10,574 nt of DNA from Dictyocoela muelleri (Eukaryota > Microsporidia): assembly GCA_016256075.1 (NCBI GenBank), contig SDVU01000778.1, positions 1-10,574 of the forward strand, read 5' to 3'. Below are positions 1 to 7,372 of this stretch, piece by piece. The notes under the pieces are model-generated. The model was not told the origin of the DNA, ran no database searches, and was given only the letters and a program-made list of their open reading frames with translations. Numbering within the stretch: the first letter of the stretch is position 1; each line of letters opens with the position of its first letter. The position numbers and the translations under genes are program-made.

Positions 1-199
1 CAGATTCCTCTCTCTTTAAACATTTTGCAGTGTTACATCGCCAAATATATCCATCCCCAATATCTTTCCTCTTTAATCTCATAAGCTTCTTGCATTTCAA
101 ACATTTCATATTTCGTTTGAGTATCTCATGGTCCATCAAAAACTGAATTGTTTTAATATCAGATTTGGAAATCTCATAAATTTCTTCTCTTAGATACAT
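1..199 (-). CDS. Merlin/ISXO2-like transposase, N-terminal 66 residues (partial)
   Basis: This is an uninterrupted frame from an ATG at 199-197 to the window edge, beginning MYLREEIYEISKSD. It carries the N-terminal zinc-ribbon typical of IS1595/ISXO2 (Merlin) transposases: CLKC around residue 37, then about 20 residues later the pair in CNTAKC, preceded by GYIWRC. The family's ribbon is followed by a helix-turn-helix and a DDE catalytic core, both expected beyond the edge. All 66 visible codons are open, unlike the other three Merlin copies in the window, so this may be the youngest copy. The start is chosen because it is the first ATG after the terminal repeat. Whether the whole gene is intact cannot be judged. 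Confidence 0.75.
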   Translation of the reverse strand, partial: MYLREEIYEISKSDIKTIQFLMDHEILKRNMKCLKCKKLMRLKRKDIGDGYIWRCNTAKCLKREES

Positions 200-252
200 G
201 GGGTATTTTAATTTTTAAAAAATATTTGTGGGGAAATAAAGAAATTTTAGCC
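1..252 (-). mobile_element. Merlin-like DNA transposon, one end (cut by window edge)
   Basis: The transposase start lies at 199 on the minus strand, and the roughly 50 bp before it look like a Merlin terminal region. Read on the minus strand from 252, it begins GGGCTAAAATTTC and soon reaches a CCCC run, resembling the TAAAATTTTCCCC in the better-preserved Merlin end at 4980-5009. The outer boundary is placed where the coding-like sequence of the neighbouring IS630 relic resumes (about 253-263). The other end lies outside the window, so no target duplication can be checked. The terminus could be off by several bases. Confidence 0.6.
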
Positions 253-262
253 CAATATTTCA

Positions 263-954
263 ATTGATAGATCCTATATAAACATAGTAAGCGAGTATTC
301 CATGATAAGGTACCATGCAGAACAAAGAAATATATTTAATATTTTGTTTTAAATGTTTTATTTATGAGGTATTAACGACGTATTACTATTTTTAGACTTT
401 TTATGTCGACTAATTCCACATTCATCAAGATAATTTATCTTTCATCATCTAATATTTCCAAAACTTTGCGCAAAATACGTCTCATTAAAATAACTTGTAA
501 TGAATTTCGTATATTATAAATAATCGAAAGAATTTTTCTAGAAATAATTATTTTTTTATTCCCCTGCTAATTGAAGATTTTGATGTTTCAATGATCGATA
601 GATTTTTATTTTCGTTAATTTGCTTTTTATTTTCGTTAATTTGCTTTTTATTTTCGTTAATTTGCTTTTTATTTATATCATTTTTTATTATCTATCATTG
701 TAGATATAATTGGAGCTATTTCATCAATTATATTAAATCTCTTTTTTAATTTTAGGATAGAAGTTTGCAGCAAATTTTTTATTTTCACTTATAGATTTCG
801 ATATTCTTTTTACTGTAGAATATAATACCGAATGATTTATCGCTATGTTTTTTAAAATTTAATTTACAAATATTTGCGATTCTATTGATTTAACAAGATG
901 TTTTGTTATTCCTGATTTTGGTTTTCGCGGTATTGTTAGGGGTATTGGTTTTTC
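263..954 (-). pseudogene. Decayed IS630/Tc1-type transposase (N-terminal half and first catalytic block)
   Basis: Minus-strand frames give a recognisable IS630/Tc1 order. First come a basic stretch and helix-turn-helix (PRKPKSGITKHLVKSIESQ, then a block ending VLYSTVKRISKSI). A second region follows (IIDEIAPIISTMIDNKK, then SKSSISRGIKK and ISRK). The first catalytic block is YLDECGISRHKKSK, with the aspartate codon at 426-424. The segment that follows it in the family is ISLFCMVPYHGILAYYVYIGS (two pieces here: ISLFCMVPYHG and ILAYYVYIGSIN, ending at 263). Several stops and frame changes separate these blocks, including a stop after VN in the helix-turn-helix and one just before the YLDECG block, so it cannot be functional. 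The second and third catalytic residues would lie beyond the Merlin insertion. No convincing ATG precedes it. It is divergent from the IS630 copy at 7491-8476. Confidence 0.7.
603..672. repeat. 21-bp tandem repeat, three copies, in frame with the transposase relic
   Basis: The unit TTTTTATTTTCGTTAATTTGC is repeated three times head to tail with no visible differences, plus a short partial copy. On the minus strand 21 bp equals seven codons, and the frame matching the following block reads KKQINEN repeated three times before NLSIIETSKSS. In related transposases a single KQINEN-like helix of the second helix-turn-helix is expected here. The array therefore looks like a local expansion of coding sequence. 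Identity of the copies suggests the expansion is more recent than the many other changes in this relic. Confidence 0.85.
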
Positions 955-959
955 AATTT

Positions 960-1216
960 AAAAATGAGGAACCCCACTATTAAAAATGAGAAATCTCATT
1001 ATTTAAAAATAAAGGCTCTCACTATTTAAAAATTAGAGCCATCAACTTTTGAAATGTAGGCTCTCACTATTTTAAATGAGGTTTTCTCTATTTGGAATGA
1101 AGGCTCCCAATATTTGAAATGAGAGCTCTATCTATTTAAAAATAACAAATCTTACTATTTAAAATGAGGGCTCACACTAATTTAAATGAGAACTCTCACT
1201 ATTTTAAACTAATCTG
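960..1216. repeat. Array of about eleven 22-bp units at an IS630-type element end
   Basis: Degenerate units of the form AATGAGGGCTCTCACTATTTTA follow one another with a period of 22 bp (some units 21-23). The core GCTCTCACTATTT recurs in several units and the AATGAG start in most. The array begins within a few bases of the transposase relic's N-terminal end and stops at AATCTG|TA. By analogy with the arrays at 7131-7372 and 8489-8630 this is read as a transposon end. A simple satellite is the alternative. Confidence 0.75.
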
Positions 1217-1218
1217 TA

Positions 1219-1660
1219 AAAAAGACAAAAATTTTATTTAGAAAAAAAAATATTTATTCTAATTCCGCATTTAAAAGTGAAATGACATCGACAATTCTAC
1301 ATAATATCGTATGTATAGTTTTTTAACTATTTTTGTTTAACATTTTAACAATTAGCGCAAATTTTAAAATTAGAAAATATAACTAGGCTGCATAAAAATA
1401 TATTTCGTAATCTTAAATTAGCAAAATTGTTTCTAAAAATATTCGTAAAATTAAATTTTTACTATATATCTCTCACTATAATATTTTATTCATTTACAGT
1501 TTTAAAATTTTACACATTTAATAAGTAGATCTATTTTTTTCAAAAAACATCGAATAATCTTCAAAACATCGAAAACCCTTACTTACCTTTTTATATAATT
1601 ATACTTTTTTTATTTGTACTTTTTAATATTTCGTCTAAATTTTTTTTACTCATTTTTTTT
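1219..1660. other. AT-rich stretch with no recognisable gene
   Basis: The sequence is poly-A/T-rich with frequent stops in all frames. I see no transposase blocks, no long reading frame and no clear repeat. A single TCTCTCACTATAAT segment near 1470 resembles the 22-bp unit of the array to the left, but one match in such biased sequence is weak. Confidence 0.5.
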
Positions 1661-1734
1661 CAGTCAGATAGCTCTGTAGTTAATACCCTTGAATATAAAT
1701 TTAAGTATCGTGGTTCGAATCCTGTTTACGTCAT
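1661..1734 (+). pseudogene. tRNA-like relic or tRNA-derived SINE head
   Basis: A pol III A-box-like segment TAGCTCTGTAGTTA starts at 1669, and a perfect-looking B box GGTTCGAATCC lies at 1712-1722. Their 43-nt spacing matches that of an intron-less tRNA. Between them CTTGA...TTAAG can form a five-pair stem with an eight-base loop where the anticodon arm should be. The acceptor, D and T stems do not pair convincingly, so this is not called a working tRNA. It could be a decayed tRNA or the head of a tRNA-derived SINE. No SINE body or tail is evident downstream, where the foldback element begins at 1786. Confidence 0.45.
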
Positions 1735-1785
1735 TTAAATAAATAATTAAAAGGTTAAAATCAGCGGTCGATGACTATAGAAATA

Positions 1786-2120
1786 CAGGGCTTTACAAAG
1801 TTATAGAACAATTTTTACAAAGTTATAGACCCATTTTTCCGAAGTTATAGATCCATTTTCCCAAAGTTATAGAAACATTTTCCCAATGTTATAGGCTCAT
1901 TTTTCCAAACTTATAGGTCCATTTTTCCAAAGTTATAGACCCATTTTTCAAAAACATGAACACATTTTTTCAAAGTTATAGAACCATTTTTTCAACGTTA
2001 TAGAAGCATTTATTTCAGACTTATAGACACATTTATTTCAGACTTATAGACACCTTTATTTTAAACAATAGACACCTTTATTTCAGACTTTAGATGCATT
2101 TTTCCATAGTTATATATATG
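1786..2120. repeat. Outer left arm: about fifteen 22-bp units
   Basis: The unit is close to ACCCATTTTTCCAAAGTTATAG, with most copies exactly 22 bp and the TTATAG end most constant. Inner copies drift to ACACATTTATTTCAGACTTATAG (23 bp). The outermost copy carries the element's CAGGGC terminus in place of the first bases of the unit. Confidence 0.85.
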
Positions 2121-2149
2121 AAATTCAAAAATTCACATCTATAAAAAAA

Positions 2150-3010
2150 TTAACCTATATTTAAGTCTTATTTTAACCTCTATTTTTTAACCCTAACTTA
2201 TTTTACTAAACCTTTTATTACACATAAATTTTAAAATTTATTATTTAACCTTCATTTTTATACTTAATTTTTAACCTTTATTTTTTAACCCTTATTTTTT
2301 AATCTTTATTCTTTAACTCAAATTTTTAACCCAAATTTTTAACCCAAATTTTTAACCAAAAATTTAAACAAAAATTTTAACCCAAAATTTTTTAACTTGA
2401 TTTTTTTAACCTTTATTGATATCCCCTCATTTTTAAAACCCTATTTTTTGACTTTATTTTGTTTAACTTTATTTTAATACATAATTTTTTTTATCATAAT
2501 TTTTTTAACCATTTTTTCAATCAATAATTTTTTAACGCATATTTTTTAGACTTTAAAAAAGGGAGTTTATAATAGTTAAAAGGTAAGGGGTAAAATAATG
2601 GTTAAAAAATTGGGTTTAAAAAATTAGTTTTAAAAATAAGGATTAAAAAATAAGGGTTAAAAAAAATAAAGGTTCTATAATAAGGGTTAAAAAATGAATG
2701 TTAAAAAAAATAAGGGTCAAAAAATAAGGTTTAAAAATATATATAAAAAATAAGGGTTAAAAAAAAGGGGTTAAAAAAACAAGGATTAAAAAATAATGGT
2801 TAAAAATAATGGTTAAAAAAGGTTAAGGTTTCAAAAGGGGTTTATGGTTAAAAAATAAGGTTAAAAAAATAAATATTAAAAAATAAAGGTCAAAAAATAA
2901 GGATTAAAAATTAAGTGTTAAAAATAAGGTTTAAAAATAAGGGTTAAAAATAAGGGTTATAAAAAGGATTATAAAAGACGTAGTAAAATAGGTTAGGTTT
3001 AAAAAATAGG
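2150..3010. repeat. Inner arms: inverted arrays of TTAACCC-like / GGGTTAA-like repeats
   Basis: From about 2150 to 2558 the plus strand carries degenerate units such as AACCCTTATTTTTT and AACCCAAATTTTT. From about 2562 to 3010 the complementary form appears (AATAAGGGTTAAAAA). Unit length wanders around 14-16 bp, unlike the regular 22 bp of the outer arms. The two halves could pair into a long hairpin. Resemblance to telomere repeats is superficial, because the TTAACCC cores are separated by T- or A-runs. Confidence 0.8.
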
Positions 3011-3044
3011 GGTTGTCATACAGGTTAAAAATTTTAAAGATGAG

Positions 3045-3339
3045 AATTTTTAGGATCATCTATATAACTCTGGGAAAAATGTCTATAAGTATGAAATAAA
3101 TGTTTCTATAACCCTAAAATAAATAGATCTATAATTTTGAAAAAATGTGTCTATAACTTTGCTAAAATGGGTCTATAAATTTGAAAAATGGGTCTATAAC
3201 TTTGAAAAATGGGTCTATAACTTTAAAATGGGTCTATAAGTTTGAAAATTGGTGTATAAAGTGGGAAAATTGGTCTATAACTTTGGAAAAATGACTTTAT
3301 AACTTTGGTAAATGGGGTCTATAACTGTGAAAAGCTCTG
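3045..3339. repeat. Outer right arm: about thirteen 22-bp units, inverted
   Basis: Units of the form CTATAACTTTGAAAAATGGGT are the reverse complement of the left-arm unit. Most are 21-22 bp, a few shorter through loss of A residues. The last unit runs into AAAGCTCTG|TA, the counterpart of the left CAGGGCTTT end. Confidence 0.85.
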
Positions 3340-3341
3340 TA

Positions 3342-3939
3342 TAGTAATAATATATAGTTGTTCCGGATGGTATAGCTAATTTAGATTGGTCTAATATGAC
3401 AATGAAGTAGTTGGGATTCTCTTAGGCGTTTGGATGAGTGCAGCGACACATCTCGGCAAAATAAATCGTGAAAATAAAAAATTTATAAAAAGCCGCTACT
3501 TACCTGTATCCTGTTGAATCATTGATAAAACAAAACTCTACATAAATTCGAGCCTTGTTTTATATTATTAGTGACATATAACGTGAACACCGGGAACTAA
3601 AGATCTATTGATTACAGTGTGTGACAATTCTCCGATATCACAATTATGCATAATATCAAATTGTAATATATTTATATAACATTTACCACAAAAAAGATAG
3701 ATCAAAAAACATATTAAAACGAGTAATTTCGTTCAATATATAAAATTTTATAAAATACAAAGAAATATATTAATTCATAACTTTATTTGCAAATATAAAA
3801 AAATGAAGAACCTCGCACAGTTATACTTTGATTGATATATCATTTTAAATTAAATTATTAAAACTTGTAAATAAAAAAATTGTGGCAGCATAAAAGAGAT
3901 TTTCGAGAAAAGGCATTAATGATATAATAAAAGGGTTTT
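3342..3939. other. Intervening sequence with no recognisable gene
   Basis: This is somewhat less A/T-monotonous than other gaps, especially 3355-3470, where a short minus-strand frame reads ENPNYFIVILDQSKLAIPSG (20 residues) without a stop. I do not recognise it, and the frame is broken upstream. It could be a remnant of a host gene or an element interrupted by the foldback element next door. The remainder (3480-3939) shows nothing I can name. Confidence 0.4.
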
Positions 3940-3947
3940 GAATTTTC
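3940..3947. repeat. 8-bp target site duplication, left copy (GAATTTTC)
   Basis: GAATTTTC directly precedes the Merlin terminus AGATCTCGT and is repeated without change at 5010-5017 after the opposite terminus ACGAGATCC. Merlin elements are known to make 8-9-bp duplications. Confidence 0.9.
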
Positions 3948-5009
3948 AGATCTCGTGTGAAATTTCCCCCCATTCTCAATTAAGGGTAAAATTTTCCCCT
4001 ATTTCTATAAAAATTAAAAATTATTATTATATTAATAATTATGCATATAATTAACTCAGAAAATGATTATTTTATTAAATTAAAAAGATTTTCAAAGTTT
4101 TTCTCCCCTATATTATCTTTCCACATCCATTCTTTGAAAAATTCTTCGACATCATTCCCACTACATTCCATCAAATTTTTTGAGTCTCCTTTTTAATTTA
4201 TTCCACAATGATTCAATAGTTTGTGTATTTACACCGTTTTGTGGATTTATAAAATCATAACTGTGATCTGCTGTTTCATGATTATATCCTTGAGCCTGTA
4301 AGTTTGAATAACCTCTCCATTCATCACTCCAAATAATCGATCCCGGTCGACAAATCTGATTTATTATTGGTAATAATGTTACAACACTTCGATTCCCAAC
4401 ACTAGTTACAAAGTAGCATCCCGGTTTTTCAGAGGTATTTACAATTCCAAAGACCCAACGATTCATAAGTGGACTCCGCGAAGCAAAATATTTTTGTTTA
4501 TATTTACAAATTGATTCGTCAATTTGACATATAATACCCTCATTACCAAGACCATAACTATTTTCTTCAAAAAATATTTTTGTCCTTTTTCTTAAATTTT
4601 TATATATTTTCTGCACAGTTTTCTTAGAAATAATCATTTCTCTTTGGACATCTATTTGATTAGTGTTGGAAAACCATTTATATATCGATGTCAATATTTT
4701 TCTCAATTCGATATTATAATCTTGAAAAAAAACTATTTTCTTATAGATATGTATTTTTGAAAATTACTACATTGCTTTTTATAACACCTAAAAGCAATTC
4801 CATCTGCAATTTTCTTGTATAAAACTTCATTGAGTGGATTATTACAAACTTCACACTACACAATTGATCTCAATACACCTTTATCTCTTAAATACATTAT
4901 AAGTGCATTTTTATTATGTAAAATTATATTAAGTTCATTTTCGTAATTTAATATCATAATAATATTAAGGGTAAAATATTCCCCTATGGGGAAAATTTTA
5001 ACGAGATCC
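3948..5009 (-). mobile_element. Merlin DNA transposon, full length (1062 bp)
   Basis: The termini are imperfect inverted repeats: AGATCTCGTGTGAAATTTCCCC on the left and, read inward from 5009 on the minus strand, GGATCTCGTTAAAATTTTCC on the right. A perfect 8-bp duplication flanks both. One minus-strand transposase pseudogene fills the interior. The right terminal region contains a small hairpin (CCCCTATGGGG, 4981-4991). The segment TAAGGGTAAAAT.TTCCCC also appears in the same orientation near both ends (3981-3999 and 4966-4984). The intact target duplication with a decayed gene suggests moderate age. Confidence 0.92.
4051..4957 (-). pseudogene. Merlin (IS1595/ISXO2-like) transposase, broken
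   Basis: About 300 codons run from ATG at 4957 to TAA at 4053-4051. The N-terminal zinc ribbon is CEVC (4855-4844) and, 23 residues on, CYKKQC. A helix-turn-helix follows (around STKKTVQKIYKNL-like residues near 4620). The DDE core is complete: QIDES (D codon 4520-4518), WSDEWRGY (D 4325-4323) and TIESLWNKLKRR (E 4214-4212), with 36 residues between the second D and E. Three lesions are visible: an in-frame TAG at 4858-4856 just before the ribbon, a one-base shift in the T/A runs around 4725-4742, and another shift near 4161-4170, after which CSGNDVEEFFKEWMWKD continues the C-terminus. The longest open piece is 4706-4161 (181 codons, from a TTG that is not a true start). Length and order fit the family. 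Confidence 0.92.
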
Positions 5010-5017
5010 GAATTTTC
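5010..5017. repeat. 8-bp target site duplication, right copy (GAATTTTC)
   Basis: Identical to 3940-3947. It marks the outer boundary of the Merlin element. Confidence 0.9.
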
Positions 5018-5599
5018 TAAAAATTAGTTACAAAATGTTAATGATTTGGTGGTCAGCGAAAAAAAAGCGCTTTCAAATAAAAAATAAAAAAATCATTTTT
5101 TATATGTAAAAAAATCGCCCAAAATGCACGAATAATCATGGTTATAATAAAAATAAAAAGCCAGTCTAAACATAATATGCATTTAGCTATTTCGTGTAAA
5201 ATGCTATATATATAAACACCGAATATGATGTTTTAACTTTAGAAGAGATGTTTATTTACCGTTTTATAAATTTCATTATTGGTCAGAAATTGTTTCAGAA
5301 TATGATGTTTCGCCCTCATTGGTACGCAATAAATAATGATATAAATATAACGATGTGTGGAGTTTTAATAGGTTCATGGTGTTTCAGAAATAAATATATA
5401 AGAAGATAGAAATAAAATAATAATCCATTCCGAGAAATCATATTCTTTATCATAACAATCATATTATAAAAACAACCTATGCATATTACATATTTAATTG
5501 AATGAATTCTTTGATAATCTTAATTGCTTATTTGTTATATTTATATTTATCAACTATAAAATTATATTTTTTAATTATAAAAATATAAAGGAAAATTAA
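5018..5599. other. AT-rich stretch with only a short reading frame
   Basis: No repeat, terminal signature or known protein block was found. The only uninterrupted frame of note is 53 codons on the plus strand (5248-5409), beginning MFIYRFINFIIGQK and ending RNKYIRR. It has mixed hydrophobic content but no motif I recognise. A frame of this length can occur by chance, so it is not called a gene. A GTTTCAGAA motif recurs at about 5293 and 5381. Confidence 0.4.
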
Positions 5600-5930
5600 A
5601 TTATACAATTAAAGAAAAAAAATGGCTAAAATAGATCCGTATTACAGTGCTGAAACTTGTAAAGTTTAATTTACCAGTTAATTTTTTTATTTGTTCAGGA
5701 TATACCCACATCATTTAACCCATAACATTTTTTTCAAACAAAGTTATTTTACATCTCACAAAAATAATAGAATGATTCATAAAAGTTACATTCTAATGCA
5801 TTTTTCTTACTATTAATGTTATTATCAAAATCATTTGCCAATAAAACACAATCATTAAAATTTAACATTGCATAGATTCATTTTTTGTGTAGACTTTATA
5901 AATAAAGTTATTCAAATTTTCTGTACTAGT
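5600..5930 (-). pseudogene. Retroelement reverse-transcriptase fossil fragment
   Basis: Minus-strand coding remnants resemble a reverse transcriptase. An LNFNDCVLLANDF stretch is like the family's aspartate-containing active-site box. A downstream stretch ending FYYFCEM fits the helix that follows it. A segment YPEQIKKLTGKLNF at about 5690-5650 resembles the connection region (LxGKLNF) of DIRS/tyrosine-recombinase and Gypsy-like retroelements. The order of the blocks is correct. The copy is old and broken in several places, and neither ends nor other domains are seen. The exact family (DIRS-like, LTR or non-LTR) is uncertain. Confidence 0.45.
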
Positions 5931-5939
5931 ACCAGAATA

Positions 5940-6186
5940 CGGCTAATTTTTTTAGTATATTTTACTTAATAAATCAGTCTTTAAATTATCTGAAAATTTG
6001 TGTAATATTATAATAATTGTTCATCAATATTTTTCAGTATAACTTATTAATAAAATATATATATATATACTTTTATTAATATGTTATACTGAAAAATATT
6101 GATGGACAATTATTATAATATTATACAAATGTTTAGATAATTTAAAGACTAATTTATTAAGTAAAATATTACTAAAAAATTAGCTT
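5940..6186. mobile_element. Near-perfect palindrome, probable MITE
   Basis: Two arms of about 118 bp (5942-6057 and 6069-6184) are reverse complements with only about ten differences. The left arm starts GCTAATTTTTTTAGTATATT and the right arm ends in its inverse, AAAAAATTAGC. A short (AT)n run forms the centre. TA lies just outside both arms (5938-5939 and 6187-6188), which would fit a Tc1/mariner-type MITE, but TA is common in such DNA. There is no coding capacity. It sits about 55 bp before the Merlin relic at 6240 and could instead be part of that element's end. Confidence 0.7.
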
Positions 6187-6239
6187 TATTTTCTAAATTT
6201 TGTAAAAATAATTATTTATTTTTAGAAAAATAACCCCAC

Positions 6240-7116
6240 ATGTCAAAGATAAAAAAGAATTCAATAAGTTTAGTTGATTTCGCAGCACAATTACGCACAG
6301 ATGTTGTTTGAAAACGATTGTTATAGAGGGCATGGTTTTTTGTTTCAATAAAAAGGTGTTCAAATTGTCGAAGACTTGTAGATATGTCTTCATGTGTTAG
6401 AAAAGAGGACTAAGTCCGCAAAAACCCCTGCAATACGAAAACATGTCTCGGGTAATCAACGGTTCTATACAATAGTAAATTGTCTAATAGAACCTTTTTA
6501 TTACATTTATCTGTTATTTTCATGATAACTTTGCAATAAATACTTTGTTAAATTTACTCGAGATTGACATAAACACGATATTCGCATTTTAGACGATGAT
6601 TGTAATATTATTTGCAGGAAATACGATAAAAAAAATCAAAAATGTAAGGTGTCGAAGGTCAAATATTAGAAATTAATAAGACATTTATAAGTAATGGAAG
6701 ATAATAAAGGTCGAAAAATTGAATTAGTTTGGGTGTTTTGTATAGTTGAATGAGGAACGAGCCGGTGTCATCTAGAAGTTATAAAAGATAAGACAATCTA
6801 GATTTTTAAAAAAATAATAAAAAAATATGCTGATCAGTCTACATTTATAATTACAGATAAACATAAAAGCTATTCTGAGTTAAGATCAATTGGATTACAA
6901 CACTATTCAATTAAACACAAGGAAAACTTTGTTTACCCTAAATATAAAAATATCTATACGCAAGCTATCGTATCATTATGTGATATTTTCAAAAAGAAAA
7001 AGCACTTGTAATATGGTATAGCTAGGAATAAAATAAATACATACTGCAAAGTATTCTCATATTTTAGAGAAAAAAATATTTCTTTTGAAGAGTTTATAAA
7101 AGATGTAAAGTCATAA
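6240..7116 (+). pseudogene. Merlin/ISXO2-like transposase, heavily decayed
   Basis: Starting at ATG 6240 (MSKIKKNSISLVDFAAQL), all family blocks can be followed in shifting frames. The zinc ribbon is CSNC at 6357-6368 and CNTKTC at 6429-6446. A helix-turn-helix region lies around 6480-6620. The first catalytic block reads GQILEINKTFIS, with asparagine (6675-6677) where aspartate is expected. Next comes KGRKIELVWVFCIVE, then FITDKHKSYSELRSIGLQHY with the second aspartate kept (6856-6858). The last block is YTQAIVSLCDIFKKKK, with valine (6970-6972) in place of the glutamate. FREKNISFEEFIKDVKS ends it at TAA 7114-7116. Several stops and at least three frame changes break it. Two of three catalytic residues are lost, so this is the oldest-looking Merlin copy here. 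It differs clearly from the copy at 4051-4957. Confidence 0.8.
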
Positions 7117-7130
7117 TACAGGGTTATGCA

Positions 7131-7372
7131 TTAATATATTAAAAAATATGCATTAATATATTAAAAATTATTAATTAATATATTAAAAATTATTAATTAA
7201 TATATTAAAAATTATTAATAAATATATTAAAAATTATTAATTAATATATTAAAAATTATTAATTAATATATTAAAAATTATTAATTAATATATTAAAAAT
7301 TATAAATTAATATATTAAAAATTATTAATTAATATATTAAAAAATATGCATTAATATAATAAAAATATACAA
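7131..7372. repeat. Left terminal array: eleven 22-bp units
   Basis: The unit TTAATATATTAAAAATTATTAA starts at 7131, 7153, 7175, 7197, 7219, 7241, 7263, 7285, 7307, 7329 and 7351, with exact 22-bp spacing throughout. The first two units and the tenth carry ATGCA in place of TTATTAA-like bases, and units 5 and 11 have single changes. Period constancy is striking against the sequence drift in the transposase. Confidence 0.92.

Larger units (their letters stand above)
253..1216 (-). mobile_element. IS630/Tc1-type DNA transposon relic, interrupted by Merlin
   Basis: A decayed transposase (263-954) abuts a 22-bp tandem array (960-1216) whose outer edge reads AATCTG|TA. On the minus strand the element therefore starts TA|CAGATTAGTTTAAAATAG. 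This matches the layout of the complete element at 7119-8642, where the transposase start also abuts a 22-bp array ending CCCTG|TA. The transposase relic stops abruptly at the Merlin end near 253, so the rest of the element, including its far terminus, should lie beyond the left edge. The boundary at 1216 rests on the CAG/TA rule shared with the other elements and is an inference. Confidence 0.55.
1786..3339. mobile_element. Large non-coding foldback element with TA flanks and tandem-repeat arms
   Basis: The element starts TA|CAGGGCTTTACAAAGTTATAG at 1786 and ends with the inverse, CTATAACTGTGAAAAGCTCTG|TA, at 3339. TA on both sides fits the target duplication of the Tc1/mariner/IS630 superfamily, and the CAGGG end matches the IS630-type element at 7119. 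The two halves are near mirror images. Outer arms are 22-bp tandem units (1786-2120 and 3045-3339). Inner arms are 14-16-bp degenerate repeats, pyrimidine-rich on the left (TTTTTAACCC) and purine-rich on the right (GGGTTAAAAA), switching at about 2555-2565, the geometric centre. There is no coding capacity. It is probably mobilised in trans by an IS630/Tc1-type transposase (inference). Confidence 0.75.

Noticed and set aside
1661-1734. Functional tRNA gene
   Set aside because: Acceptor, D and T stems do not pair. Only the internal promoter boxes and a possible anticodon stem remain.
2150-3010. Telomere or subtelomeric repeats (TTAACCC / GGGTTAA)
   Set aside because: The cores are irregularly spaced by A/T runs, vary in sequence, invert at a midpoint and lie inside TA-flanked transposon termini.
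4161-4706. Complete 181-residue transposase starting at 4706
   Set aside because: The family's zinc ribbon and N-terminus are encoded upstream to 4957 and the C-terminus continues to 4051 in another frame, so this is only the longest open piece.
5248-5409. 53-codon plus-strand gene
   Set aside because: It is short, has no motif, lies in an AT-rich gap, and such lengths arise by chance. It is mentioned within the gap entry only.
5622-5669. 15-codon frame starting MAKIDPYYSAETCKV
   Set aside because: It is too short, and it lies opposite the retroelement fossil, whose minus-strand frame explains the non-random composition.
6193-6393. 66-codon minus-strand reading frame
   Set aside because: It is antisense to the N-terminal zinc-ribbon region of the plus-strand Merlin relic, where the family blocks are recognisable. 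Its own peptide has no motif.
7131-7372. CRISPR array
   Set aside because: The 22-bp units are contiguous with no unique spacers, form the end of a transposon and are mirrored at the other end.
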